From positions 124,001 to 188,000 of the forward strand of contig NZ_AUCG01000016.1 in NCBI RefSeq assembly GCF_000429645.1: 64,000 bases of DNA. The letters are read 5' to 3'. Each line of letters starts with the position of its first letter. Position 1 is the stretch's first letter. Source of the stretch: Niveispirillum irakense DSM 11586 (GTDB lineage: Bacteria; Pseudomonadota; Alphaproteobacteria; Azospirillales; Azospirillaceae). The translations under genes and the position numbers were made by a program. The notes beneath the pieces were generated by a model, which did no database searches, was not told where the DNA came from, and saw nothing but the letters and a program-made list of their open reading frames with translations. This document shows positions 44,606 through 52,556 of this stretch, one piece after another.

Positions 44606-46120
44606 TCACCGCTTCCGGGACAGGAATTGCTGTGTCTCCTTATCCAGCGCCAGGGCCATCCCGTTGAGATCGTCGGCCACCTCCAGCAACGCCTTCACTG
44701 AACGACCATTGCGGGCGGAAGCATCGGCCACCCCGCCCATACTGGTTTTCACCTGCCGGGTTGCCACTGCCTGCCGGGCAATGGCCTGGGAAACATCCCC
44801 GGCGATGCCGTTGAGTTTGCGTGTCGTCTCCCCGATCTTGCCGATGGCCCCCACTGTCTCACCCATCGCACCCTGGATCTGTTCGATCTGTTGTTCAATC
44901 TCCTCCGTCGCCTTGGCAGTCTGGCCGGCCAGGTTCTTCACCTCCGCCGCCACTACGGCAAAGCCCTTGCCTGCCTCGCCCGCCCGCGCAGCCTCAATCG
45001 TGGCATTCAGCGCAAGCAGGTTGGTTTGCGCGGCGATGGATCGGATCAGGTCAACAATGACCGTAATACGCTGGGTGACGGCGGAAAGCTCCTCCACCTT
45101 CTCCGCCGAGGCCGTCGCATCTGATACCGCTCCGCGAGAGATGTTGGAGGCCTCGTCCATCTGCTGGGCGATGGCATTGATGGCCGACACCACCTCTTCT
45201 GTGGCGGTGCTGGCGTCACCGACCAGCTTGCGCATCTCGTCGGCCGCACCGTCCAGGGCTTGCGCCGCCTGCGACAGGTCGCCCACATTGCCAGATACGG
45301 CCTTCACCGCATCTTGAACCTTCTCTCCCATCGCCCGGTTCGCGGTCTCGATGGACCATGTCAGCATCGGCCCGATATAGGTTCCCGCGCTGTCCGTCAT
45401 GGCCGAGACTTTCAGATGCAGCGTCTCCGGCCCTACCTTGATGAAGGTTTCATGAGGAAGGTTCTTGGGATCGGCCAGCATGGTGCGCTGATGCGTCGGG
45501 CGCTTATGGAAGATGTCGATGGAAGACCCGACCAGTTGATCCGCCTTGATCGGCAAATGTGCCTCCAGCGTGCGCAGCGTGTCGATGCTGGTGCGGTTGG
45601 CATAGTCGATCTTGAATTCGTTCTTGGGATCACAGGTCATGACATTGATCGGCATCCGGTCGATCATGCCGATCAGCCTTTGGGTCTGGCGTTCCACCCG
45701 GACCTGATCGGTGATGACATTCCAGGTCAGCATCGGCCCGACATAAGTGCCGGTCTTGTCCATCACGGCACTGATATTCAGTTCCAGCCACTCATCCTCA
45801 ATGGCGATACGGGCGCGGTGAGGCAGATTTTTCGGATCGGCCAGAAGGCGGCGCTGATGCTGCGGGTTCTTGTGGAAAATGTCGATCGACTGGCCGACGA
45901 TCTCGTCGGGCTTCACCTTCAGCACATGCGCGATCCGGCGCAGCAGTTCCTGTGACTTCCGGTTGGCGTAGGTGATCCTGAAATCCTTAAGCTCACACAG
46001 CATGACGGCGATCGGCATCCCGTCCAGCATGCTTTCATAAACCCCAGCCACGGCCATCTGGCCTCGCGCCCGGCCCAACCAGCCCAGTCCACCACCCACA
46101 TCCATCCGCCCAATGAACAT
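44606..46120 (-). CDS. Soluble methyl-accepting chemotaxis protein with duplicated PAS
   Basis: A 504-aa chemoreceptor with no TM helix, so it is cytoplasmic. Two PAS domains (about 25-145 and 150-265) are clear duplicates: [17 protein letters not shown] and [17 protein letters not shown], both followed by ADPKNLPH and [10 protein letters not shown] / [10 protein letters not shown]. The MCP signalling domain occupies about 270-495, with the hairpin tip around [20 protein letters not shown]. The C-terminus lacks a CheR-docking pentapeptide. PAS ligand (heme, FAD or small molecule) is unknown. No che genes adjoin it. Confidence 0.9.
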   Translation of the reverse strand: MFIGRMDVGGGLGWLGRARGQMAVAGVYESMLDGMPIAVMLCELKDFRITYANRKSQELLRRIAHVLKVKPDEIVGQSIDIFHKNPQHQRRLLADPKNLPHRARIAIEDEWLELNISAVMDKTGTYVGPMLTWNVITDQVRVERQTQRLIGMIDRMPINVMTCDPKNEFKIDYANRTSIDTLRTLEAHLPIKADQLVGSSIDIFHKRPTHQRTMLADPKNLPHETFIKVGPETLHLKVSAMTDSAGTYIGPMLTWSIETANRAMGEKVQDAVKAVSGNVGDLSQAAQALDGAADEMRKLVGDASTATEEVVSAINAIAQQMDEASNISRGAVSDATASAEKVEELSAVTQRITVIVDLIRSIAAQTNLLALNATIEAARAGEAGKGFAVVAAEVKNLAGQTAKATEEIEQQIEQIQGAMGETVGAIGKIGETTRKLNGIAGDVSQAIARQAVATRQVKTSMGGVADASARNGRSVKALLEVADDLNGMALALDKETQQFLSRKR

Positions 46121-46357
46121 GATATCCCCCGCGGTTCATGGCGACGCCCCTCGCATCGCCGCAATGGCGATTGATTTTTTGCCGGCCCAACATATCGACC
46201 AGATATGCTGAAGGTTATATATCCCCACTTGGGCCGTTACAGAGCCGTTACAACAGCGCGCTTTGCGTTCAACCACTGACGGCTAGGATATATCCCAACC
46301 TTTAAGGGCCGCCCGTCCGGGCACATCAGGCCCGATCCATACGATGCCGGAGTAGAC

Positions 46358-48196
46358 ATGCCGATGCTGACCCGCCGCGCCGCCCTTGGCGGACTGTTCG
46401 CCCTTTCCGCCACCGCCGCGGCGCTGGATGGTGTAATGGCCCGTATGACAATGGCAGCCCCCACCGCCCCGGCAGGCGATCAGGCATTCAACGCTTTTCT
46501 GGAAGAGATGTGGCAGCAGGAGCTGGCCCGCAGCCCGGAAATGCGCACGCAGTTGGAACTGCCGGGCCGGCACAATGCCTGGACCCTGGCCGATGAAGGC
46601 CACCAGCAGGAAAATCTGCGCATTGCTGCCGACACGCTGAAGCGCCTGGCTGCTTTCAATATCAATACACTCTCCCCCTCGGCGCAGATCAGCCACAAGC
46701 TGTTCCAGCAGAAGCTGGAGACCGCCATTACCTTCTATCGCTGGCGCAATCACAGCTTCGCCGTTTCGCATCTGGGCGGGGCCCATACCAGCATCCCCTC
46801 TTTCCTCATGGGCTATCATGCGGTGAAGACGGAAGAGGATGCCCAGGATTATGTGACCCGCCTGGAAGGGGCGGCCACGGTGCTGGACATCACGGTGGCG
46901 GAGATGCGCCGTCAGGCCGGAAAGGGTGTGCTGCCGCCGGCCTTCAGCTTCCCCCGCATCCTCACCGCCGCACGCAATGTCATCACCGACGCACCCTTCA
47001 CTGCCGGCGCCAAGGACAGCCCGCTCTATGCCGACCTGAAGGAAAAGGTGGAGAAGCTGGAAATCAGCGCTGCCCGCAAACGCGCCCTGATCCAGGCCGG
47101 CGCGCGGGCCCTGACCACACAGTTGAAGCCGGCTTATGAGCGGTTCATTGCCGCCGTCACCGACCTGCAGGGCCAGCAGACGGCCAGCAACGGCGCCTGG
47201 TCCCTGCCCGACGGCGCCGATTTCTACCGCGCCCAGATCCGCTATCATACCGGCCTGGAAATGACGGCGGATGAAATCCACGCCCTGGGCCTGACGGAGA
47301 CCGAGCGCCTGCATGGTGAGTTGCGCGAGGCCATGGCCAAGCTGGGCTTCCAGGGCACAGTGCAGGATTTCTTCCACTTCACCCGCACCGATCCGTCCGT
47401 CCGCTTCCCGGACAGCGAGGCCGGGCGCAAGGAATATCTGGCCACCGCCACCGCCTATATTGACGGCGTGAAGGCCCGCCTGAACGAGATGTTCACGGTA
47501 TTGCCCAAGGCGCAGGTGGTGGTGAAGCCGGTGGAAGCCTATCGGGAGAATGCCACCCCCAGCGCCTTTTATGAGCAATCCTCCCCCGATGGCTCACGGC
47601 CCGGCGTCTTCTATGCCAACCTGTCCGACATGTCGGTGCAGACCCGCCACGATCTGGAAGCCCTGTGCCATCACGAGGCATTGCCCGGCCACCATATGCA
47701 GATCGCCATTTCGCAGGAAGCGGACGGCATCCCCACCTTCCGCCGCTTTACCTGGGACACCGCCTATGGTGAAGGCTGGGCCATGTATACCGAGCGCATG
47801 ACCAAGGAGTTCGGCTTCTATAAGGAACCCCTGTCGGAGGCCGGGCGCGTCATCTCCGAACTGTTCCGCGCAGGCCGGCTGGTTGTGGATACGGGTATCC
47901 ATGCCAAGCAATGGACGCGCGAACAGGCCATTGCCTGGATGGGGGAAAATACCGGCAACCCGTTGAGCGACAACGAGAACGAGATCGAACGCTATTTCGT
48001 CTGGCCAGGACAAGCGCTGGGCTACAAGATCGGCATGAACCGTATCCTGGAACTGCGCGCGCAGGCCAAGGCGCAACTGGGCGACCGGTTCGACCTGCGC
48101 AGCTTTCACGATACCGTGCTGACCAACGGCCCGGTGACCTTGCCGATCCTGGGGGAAATCATCGACCAGTGGATCGCCAGCCGTAAGGCGGCGTAA
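46358..48196 (+). CDS. DUF885 family peptidase, secreted
   Basis: A 612-aa DUF885 protein. The zinc-metallopeptidase motif is in CHHEALPGHHMQIA (HExxxH-like, typical of the family), with downstream YGEGWAMYTERM and YFVWPGQALGYKIG. The N-terminus has RRAALGG and a hydrophobic stretch, suggesting a Tat-type signal or lipidation-free export. A 237-bp spacer separates it from the divergent chemoreceptor. A perfect palindrome follows the stop. Substrate unknown; members resemble carboxypeptidase-like M32 enzymes. Confidence 0.88.
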   Translation: MPMLTRRAALGGLFALSATAAALDGVMARMTMAAPTAPAGDQAFNAFLEEMWQQELARSPEMRTQLELPGRHNAWTLADEGHQQENLRIAADTLKRLAAFNINTLSPSAQISHKLFQQKLETAITFYRWRNHSFAVSHLGGAHTSIPSFLMGYHAVKTEEDAQDYVTRLEGAATVLDITVAEMRRQAGKGVLPPAFSFPRILTAARNVITDAPFTAGAKDSPLYADLKEKVEKLEISAARKRALIQAGARALTTQLKPAYERFIAAVTDLQGQQTASNGAWSLPDGADFYRAQIRYHTGLEMTADEIHALGLTETERLHGELREAMAKLGFQGTVQDFFHFTRTDPSVRFPDSEAGRKEYLATATAYIDGVKARLNEMFTVLPKAQVVVKPVEAYRENATPSAFYEQSSPDGSRPGVFYANLSDMSVQTRHDLEALCHHEALPGHHMQIAISQEADGIPTFRRFTWDTAYGEGWAMYTERMTKEFGFYKEPLSEAGRVISELFRAGRLVVDTGIHAKQWTREQAIAWMGENTGNPLSDNENEIERYFVWPGQALGYKIGMNRILELRAQAKAQLGDRFDLRSFHDTVLTNGPVTLPILGEIIDQWIASRKAA

Positions 48197-48200
48197 TGAA

Positions 48201-48234
48201 AACCGTCGGGAAGGGGCGCCCCTTCCCGACGGTT
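48201..48234. terminator. Perfect 34-bp palindrome, bidirectional terminator
   Basis: AACCGTCGGGAAGGGGC followed by its exact reverse complement, 17 + 17 bp with no spacer. It starts 4 bp after the DUF885 stop and includes the first two bases of the kinase stop codon (48233). Serves both convergent genes. Confidence 0.75.
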
Positions 48235-49822
48235 ACGATACAGCCTCACCACCGCCCGGATGGCTGACATTGACCGGGCGGGGCAGCGTGCCCTGCCGGA
48301 CCGATGCCGCCGGGAAACGGAACCGGAATGTGGTGCCCTGACCCGGCCGGCTTTCCACCGATACCGTCGCCCCATGCAGTTCCGCCAGGGCCCGGGCGAT
48401 GGAGAGGCCAAGGCCGGTACCGTTCTGGTGATCCCGGCTCCCCGCCTGCTCGAACGGACGCCAGATCCGCTCCATATCCTCTTCCCGGATTCCGATCCCG
48501 GTATCGGCAATGGCGATGGTCAGGCCGCCATCAGCCTCGGTGACCGCACACAGGTCAACATGCCCCCCTTCGGGCGTGAATTTCACGGCATTGCCAACGA
48601 TATTCAGCAAAATCTGGCGCAATGCCCGTTCATCGGCATGAAGCAACAGAGGCGTGTCGCCCTCCGGCAGAGAGAGCCTGATATCCAGTCTCTTATCCTG
48701 GGCCAGCCCCAGGGTGATGCGATGGACCTGCCTTAACTCCGTCTCCAGCGGGATCCAGCATTGTTCCAATGCCAGCCGGCCCGCCTCGATCTTGGACAGA
48801 TGGAGCATGTCATTGATCACCGCCAGCAGGTGCCGTGCCGCCAGGATGATATCCTCGGCATATTCAACATGGCGGGAATCCTCCTCCCCATCGGCGGCGA
48901 GGATGCCGGCAAAGCCGAGAATGGCGTTCAGCGGGGTCCGCAATTCATGGCTCATGGTGGCGATGAAGGCGGATTTTGTCCGGGATGCCTCCTCCGCCGC
49001 CAGTCTGGCTGCCTCCGCAGCCGCCGCCTGGGCCTGGGCCGTCACATCCACCACAGTGGCCTGGATGGCATAATGCCCGTCCCAGATGATGCGCCGCGCC
49101 AGCACATCGACATAGATTGTGGTGCCATCCTGCCGCAGGTTCCGCAGCCGCCGCATCAAAGGAATCTCTTCCCCCCCCAGCAGCCGGGCGATCAGTTGTC
49201 TCGCCTCGTCCACCTCCTCCGCGGGGATGATCTGATCGACCGGCATGCCGATCATCCGCAGAACAGAATCGTAGCCAAGCATGTCGGCATAGGCGGGGTT
49301 GACGAACAGGACCCGGTTATCCCGATGAACGACAATCCCCTGGACTGATCCTTCCACGATGTCACGCAGGCGCTGTTCGTTGGTGCGCAGCGCATGTTCG
49401 ATATCGCGGGCCTCCGTCACATCGCGCCCCTCCACCATCAGGCGTGAGGTGACGCCATAAGCATCCGTGATGGGGGTGATGGACAGATCGAAAACCAGAG
49501 GCGCACTGAAACCCGACCCTGTGGGCAGGTCAAACCGTATGGTGGCGCCATTTTCTGCCACAGCCTGGACGGCGGTCCGCAGCCGGTCCTGCGCGGGCTC
49601 GCTGTCGCGCCACCAGGGCGCCAGCCAGAACGGTGCGCCGATCATCATGCCCATGTCGGCGCCCCCTTGCCGGCATGCGGCCCGATTGATCGCCAGAATG
49701 GTGCCGGACGGGTCCAGCAGGATCAGCATCTGCTGTGTTGAATCGAAATAGGCGTCGAACAGGCGGTCCATTCCGACTGCGCCTGCGGCCCCCGGATGCG
49801 CGCTTACCTCCAACGCGGACAT
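48233..49822 (-). CDS. PAS-PAS sensor histidine kinase
   Basis: A 529-aa kinase with no TM helix, probably cytoplasmic. Two PAS domains (about 20-135 and 150-270) precede HisKA (AFIATMSHELRTPLNAILGF) and HATPase_c: NIVGNAVKFTPEGG, ADTGIGIREED, GTGLGLSIARAL. The coiled segment before HisKA is Ala/Glu-rich. ATG 49822 has AAGGA seven bases upstream; the frame open to 49909 is not needed. There is no response regulator adjacent. Confidence 0.92.
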   Translation of the reverse strand: MSALEVSAHPGAAGAVGMDRLFDAYFDSTQQMLILLDPSGTILAINRAACRQGGADMGMMIGAPFWLAPWWRDSEPAQDRLRTAVQAVAENGATIRFDLPTGSGFSAPLVFDLSITPITDAYGVTSRLMVEGRDVTEARDIEHALRTNEQRLRDIVEGSVQGIVVHRDNRVLFVNPAYADMLGYDSVLRMIGMPVDQIIPAEEVDEARQLIARLLGGEEIPLMRRLRNLRQDGTTIYVDVLARRIIWDGHYAIQATVVDVTAQAQAAAAEAARLAAEEASRTKSAFIATMSHELRTPLNAILGFAGILAADGEEDSRHVEYAEDIILAARHLLAVINDMLHLSKIEAGRLALEQCWIPLETELRQVHRITLGLAQDKRLDIRLSLPEGDTPLLLHADERALRQILLNIVGNAVKFTPEGGHVDLCAVTEADGGLTIAIADTGIGIREEDMERIWRPFEQAGSRDHQNGTGLGLSIARALAELHGATVSVESRPGQGTTFRFRFPAASVRQGTLPRPVNVSHPGGGEAVS

Positions 49823-49971
49823 AGAGCAATCCTTGCCAATGCCCGATGGAGCCGGAACAGGCTGCGGGCAGACATAAAGACATAATGCGCGTAAAGGCGC
49901 CGGCAACATATCCCAATGAACAGGATTGCCGGGCCGGAGACCACTTCAACTTAACTAAGATTTCTGATCCA

Positions 49972-50006
49972 AAATAAAAGGCCAGGCAACAGAATGTTGC
50001 CCGGCC
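49972..50006 (-). terminator. prfB terminator
   Basis: GGCCAGGCAACA / TGTTGCCCGGCC (one mismatch) with a GAA loop. On the minus strand TTTTATTTTGG follows, a standard Rho-independent terminator 54 bp after the prfB stop. Confidence 0.75.
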
Positions 50007-50059
50007 CAGAGAAAGACCCTTCAAAGGGAATAAAAAGCGTCACCCGCCACATCATTTGG

Positions 50060-51182
50060 TCAGGATGAAGCCTCGTCCCCGTGCCCTTGGATGCGATGCG
50101 CAAGGGCAGCCTGCAGAAACTGATCCAGGTCGCCGTTCAAAACGCCGGCACTGTCACTCGTCTCCACATTCGTGCGCAAATCCTTGACCATCTGGTAAGG
50201 CTGCAACACGTAGGACCGGATCTGATGGCCCCAGCCGATATCGGTCTTCGTCGCTTCCAGGGCGTTGGCCGCCTCTTCCCGCTTGCGCAGTTCCATCTCA
50301 TAGATGCGCGCGCGCAGCATGTCCCACGCCTTGGCGCGGTTCTTGTGCTGTGAACGCTCCTGCTGACAGGAAACAACAATGCCGGTCGGGATGTGGGTGA
50401 AGCGAACGGCACTGTCCGTCTTATTGACGTGCTGACCACCGGCACCGCTGGCGCGGAACGTATCGACCTTCACATCCTTTTCGTTGATCTCGACATTGAT
50501 CTTGTCGTCGATCACCGGTGTCACGGACACAGACGAGAAAGAGGTGTGGCGACGCGCCTGACTGTCGAACGGGCTGATACGCACCAGCCGGTGCACACCC
50601 GATTCCGTCTTCAGCCAGCCATAGGCGTTATGGCCCTTGATCTGGATGGTGGCAGACTTGATGCCGGCCTCTTCGCCATTGGTTTCGTCCAGCAGCTCGA
50701 CCTTGTAATCATGCTGCTCGGCCCACCGGGTATACATGCGCAGCAGGATCAGCGCCCAATCCTGGGCTTCTGTGCCGCCAGCACCGGCATTGACTTCCAG
50801 GAAAGCGTCATTGGCATCAGCCTCACCGGAAAGCAGGCTTTCCAGCTCCATCTTGGCCGCGCGATCCTTCAGCGACAACAGGACCTTCTCGGCCTCGGCG
50901 ATCATATCCTGATCACCTTCCATTTCGGCCATTTCCAGAAGTTCCAGATTGTCCTTCATGTCGCGTTCCAGCTCCTTGGTCCCGGTGAGGGACGATTCGA
51001 GCTGGTTTTTCTCCCGCAACAGCTTCTGGGCACGATCACTGTCGTTCCAGAGGTTGGGGTCTTCACAAAGGGCGGTCAGTTCGTCGAGGCGGAAAAGGGA
51101 TTTCTCCCAGTCAAAGATGCCTCCTCAGCAGGACCAAGGACTGTTCAACAGCCTCAGTCACCGCTTGGATCTCGGCGCGCAT
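50060..51182 (-). CDS. prfB: Peptide chain release factor 2, with programmed +1 frameshift
   Basis: RF2 recognises UGA and UAA. The gene is in two frames. Bases 51182-51114 encode 23 residues ([11 protein letters not shown]... ending RRHL) and then meet an in-frame TGA at 51113-51111. Skipping one T continues as [18 protein letters not shown] in the +1 frame, down to 50060. The total is 373 aa, normal for RF2. The catalytic GGQ is in [18 protein letters not shown] and the stop-recognition loop (SPF) in [14 protein letters not shown]. The slip site CTTTGAC with AGGAGG three bases before it is described separately. Confidence 0.95.
51110..51125 (-). promoter_or_regulatory. prfB autoregulatory +1 frameshift site
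   Basis: On the minus strand: internal Shine-Dalgarno AGGAGG (51125-51120), three bases, then CTT TGA C (51116-51110). The spacing and heptamer equal the Escherichia coli prfB site (AGGGGG, 3 bases, CTTTGAC). When RF2 is scarce, ribosomes pause at UGA and slip +1. Confidence 0.93.
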
Positions 51183-51332
51183 GGGCGGCTCCTGTCGATC
51201 GCGGGTGATATGGCCGCCCAGGATGGGCAGCCTTTCACGGGAAGGGTTTTGTAACCGTCCGTTCCCCCCAGGCCAAGCCTTATCGCAGCATGACGGTGTC
51301 CCGCCGGGACCGGTCGCTGACCGCCGGAAACG

Positions 51333-51378
51333 ACAAAACCCGCCACCCTCCGGTCAATCGACCGGAAGATGGCGGGTT
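51333..51378 (-). terminator. ompW terminator
   Basis: Outer stem AACCCGCCA / TGGCGGGTT enclosing an inner stem TCCGGTC / GACCGGA. TTTTGTCG follows on the minus strand. It lies 23 bp after the ompW stop. Confidence 0.75.
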
Positions 51379-51400
51379 CCGCCAGGCGCCCCGCGCGGGA

Positions 51401-52057
51401 TCAGAAGCGGTAGCCGAAGCCCACGCCGATCAGCCAGGGGTCGATATCAACATCGGCCTTGATCAGCGACGGCAAGCCGGCATTGACCTTCACATTCGTG
51501 TTCAGCCACAGCTTCTTGACGTCCACGTTGAACGACCATTTCTCGGTCAGCGCGAAATCAACACCGGCCTGCAGGGCATAGCCGAAGCCGTTATCATATT
51601 TGGTATCCAGGGCAGCACCCGGATCCTCACCATAGAAGATGGTGTAGTTGATGCCGGCACCCACATAGGGGCTGACCGTGCCCTTGGGGTTGAAGTGGTA
51701 CTGCAGGGTCAGGGTCGGCGGCAGCAGCCACACATCACCCAGATCGACGGAAGCACCCAGCGGCGTCGCCTGGGCCTTCGGATGATGCTGCGTCGTCCCC
51801 AGGATCAGCTCGGCGGCGATATTGTCCGTGAAGAAGTAGCTGAAATCCAGTTCCGGGATGATCGAAGAGTCGAGGGCGACATGGCCAGGAATGGCCGTGT
51901 TGCCGAGGCTCAGCTTGCTGCTCTCGTCCGGCTGAACCAAGACGATGCGCGCACGAGCAAGAATATCACCAGCACTCTTCTCCGCCATGGCGGGGGCTGC
52001 CATAGAGCACAGAAGGGCGGCGCCACCAATAGCGGCAGCCAGGGCAGTCTTTTTCAT
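51401..52057 (-). CDS. ompW: OmpW family outer membrane protein
   Basis: A 218-aa protein with a signal peptide (MKKTALAAAIGGAALL, cleaved near MAEKS). It carries the eight-stranded beta-barrel pattern of OmpW: DILARARIVLVQPDESS, PELDFSYFFTDNIAAELI, LPPTLTLQYHF, SPYVGAGINYTIF, and the terminal strand IGVGFGYRF ending in Phe. OmpW forms a narrow hydrophobic channel in the outer membrane. ATG 52057 has AGGAG eight bases upstream. An FNR-like site and -10 box lie 85-125 bp upstream. Confidence 0.93.
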   Translation of the reverse strand: MKKTALAAAIGGAALLCSMAAPAMAEKSAGDILARARIVLVQPDESSKLSLGNTAIPGHVALDSSIIPELDFSYFFTDNIAAELILGTTQHHPKAQATPLGASVDLGDVWLLPPTLTLQYHFNPKGTVSPYVGAGINYTIFYGEDPGAALDTKYDNGFGYALQAGVDFALTEKWSFNVDVKKLWLNTNVKVNAGLPSLIKADVDIDPWLIGVGFGYRF

Positions 52058-52141
52058 CACTGAGGCTCCTGTATCATGTGCCGGGTGAATTTTTTTCTTT
52101 CCCCGACCGCGCGCCATATCAGCGCGTCCTACAGGCATCTT

Positions 52142-52181
52142 TTTATAGAGAAGTCGAATGCCAATCCCTGACCTGGATCAA
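52142..52181 (-). promoter_or_regulatory. FNR-like site and -10 box upstream of ompW
   Basis: On the minus strand, TTGATCCAGGTCAG (52181-52168) matches the FNR consensus TTGAT-N4-ATCAA in 8 of 10 defined positions. About 30 bp downstream, centre to centre, is TATAAA (52147-52142). This is the class II activator geometry (site centred near -41.5). ompW is FNR-regulated in enterobacteria, which fits. Confidence 0.55.
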
Positions 52182-52196
52182 TTCTTGTGAATATTG

Positions 52197-52556
52197 TTAT
52201 TCGGCTGCCATGACCTTGGGCTGCGGCAAGCGAATCTGCGCCCCCGCCAGAATGGCATCCATGGCGGCCTGGGCTGTTCCCAGCGCCTGTCCGGGTCGCA
52301 ACAGCGACAGACATTCCCGCAGCGCCTGGGCATCGACGGCCAATCCGACCGTATCCAGCGCATCGGCCAGACGCAGGGCCGTCTGCCGCAAGGTCGCGAT
52401 ATCGGGCGTGGCATCAAAGGCCAGGATGCGGCGGGCCTTGGCAACATTCTGGGCCGCCAGCATCAACAGATGATCAACGGCCACATCCCCCAGCGTCTCC
52501 CGCAAATGCGGCACAAGCCGGGGTGGGGTTGCGGGGGTGGCGGCTGGCGCGGCCAT
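52197..52556 (-). CDS. Hpt-like C-terminal module, separate frame from hybrid kinase
   Basis: A 119-aa helical protein. Its pattern resembles an Hpt bundle (LVPHLRETLGDVAVDHLLML, then TALRLADALDTVGLAVDAQAL). The AHxLxGSAGTVG helix of true Hpt domains has lost its His (TALRLADALDTVG). It overlaps the 3' end of the hybrid kinase by 83 bp in another frame. Either it is a translationally coupled separate gene (ATG 52556 after a GGGA) or it is the kinase's own C-terminus displaced by a +1 frameshift near 52560-52600. Confidence 0.5.
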   Translation of the reverse strand: MAAPAATPATPPRLVPHLRETLGDVAVDHLLMLAAQNVAKARRILAFDATPDIATLRQTALRLADALDTVGLAVDAQALRECLSLLRPGQALGTAQAAMDAILAGAQIRLPQPKVMAAE

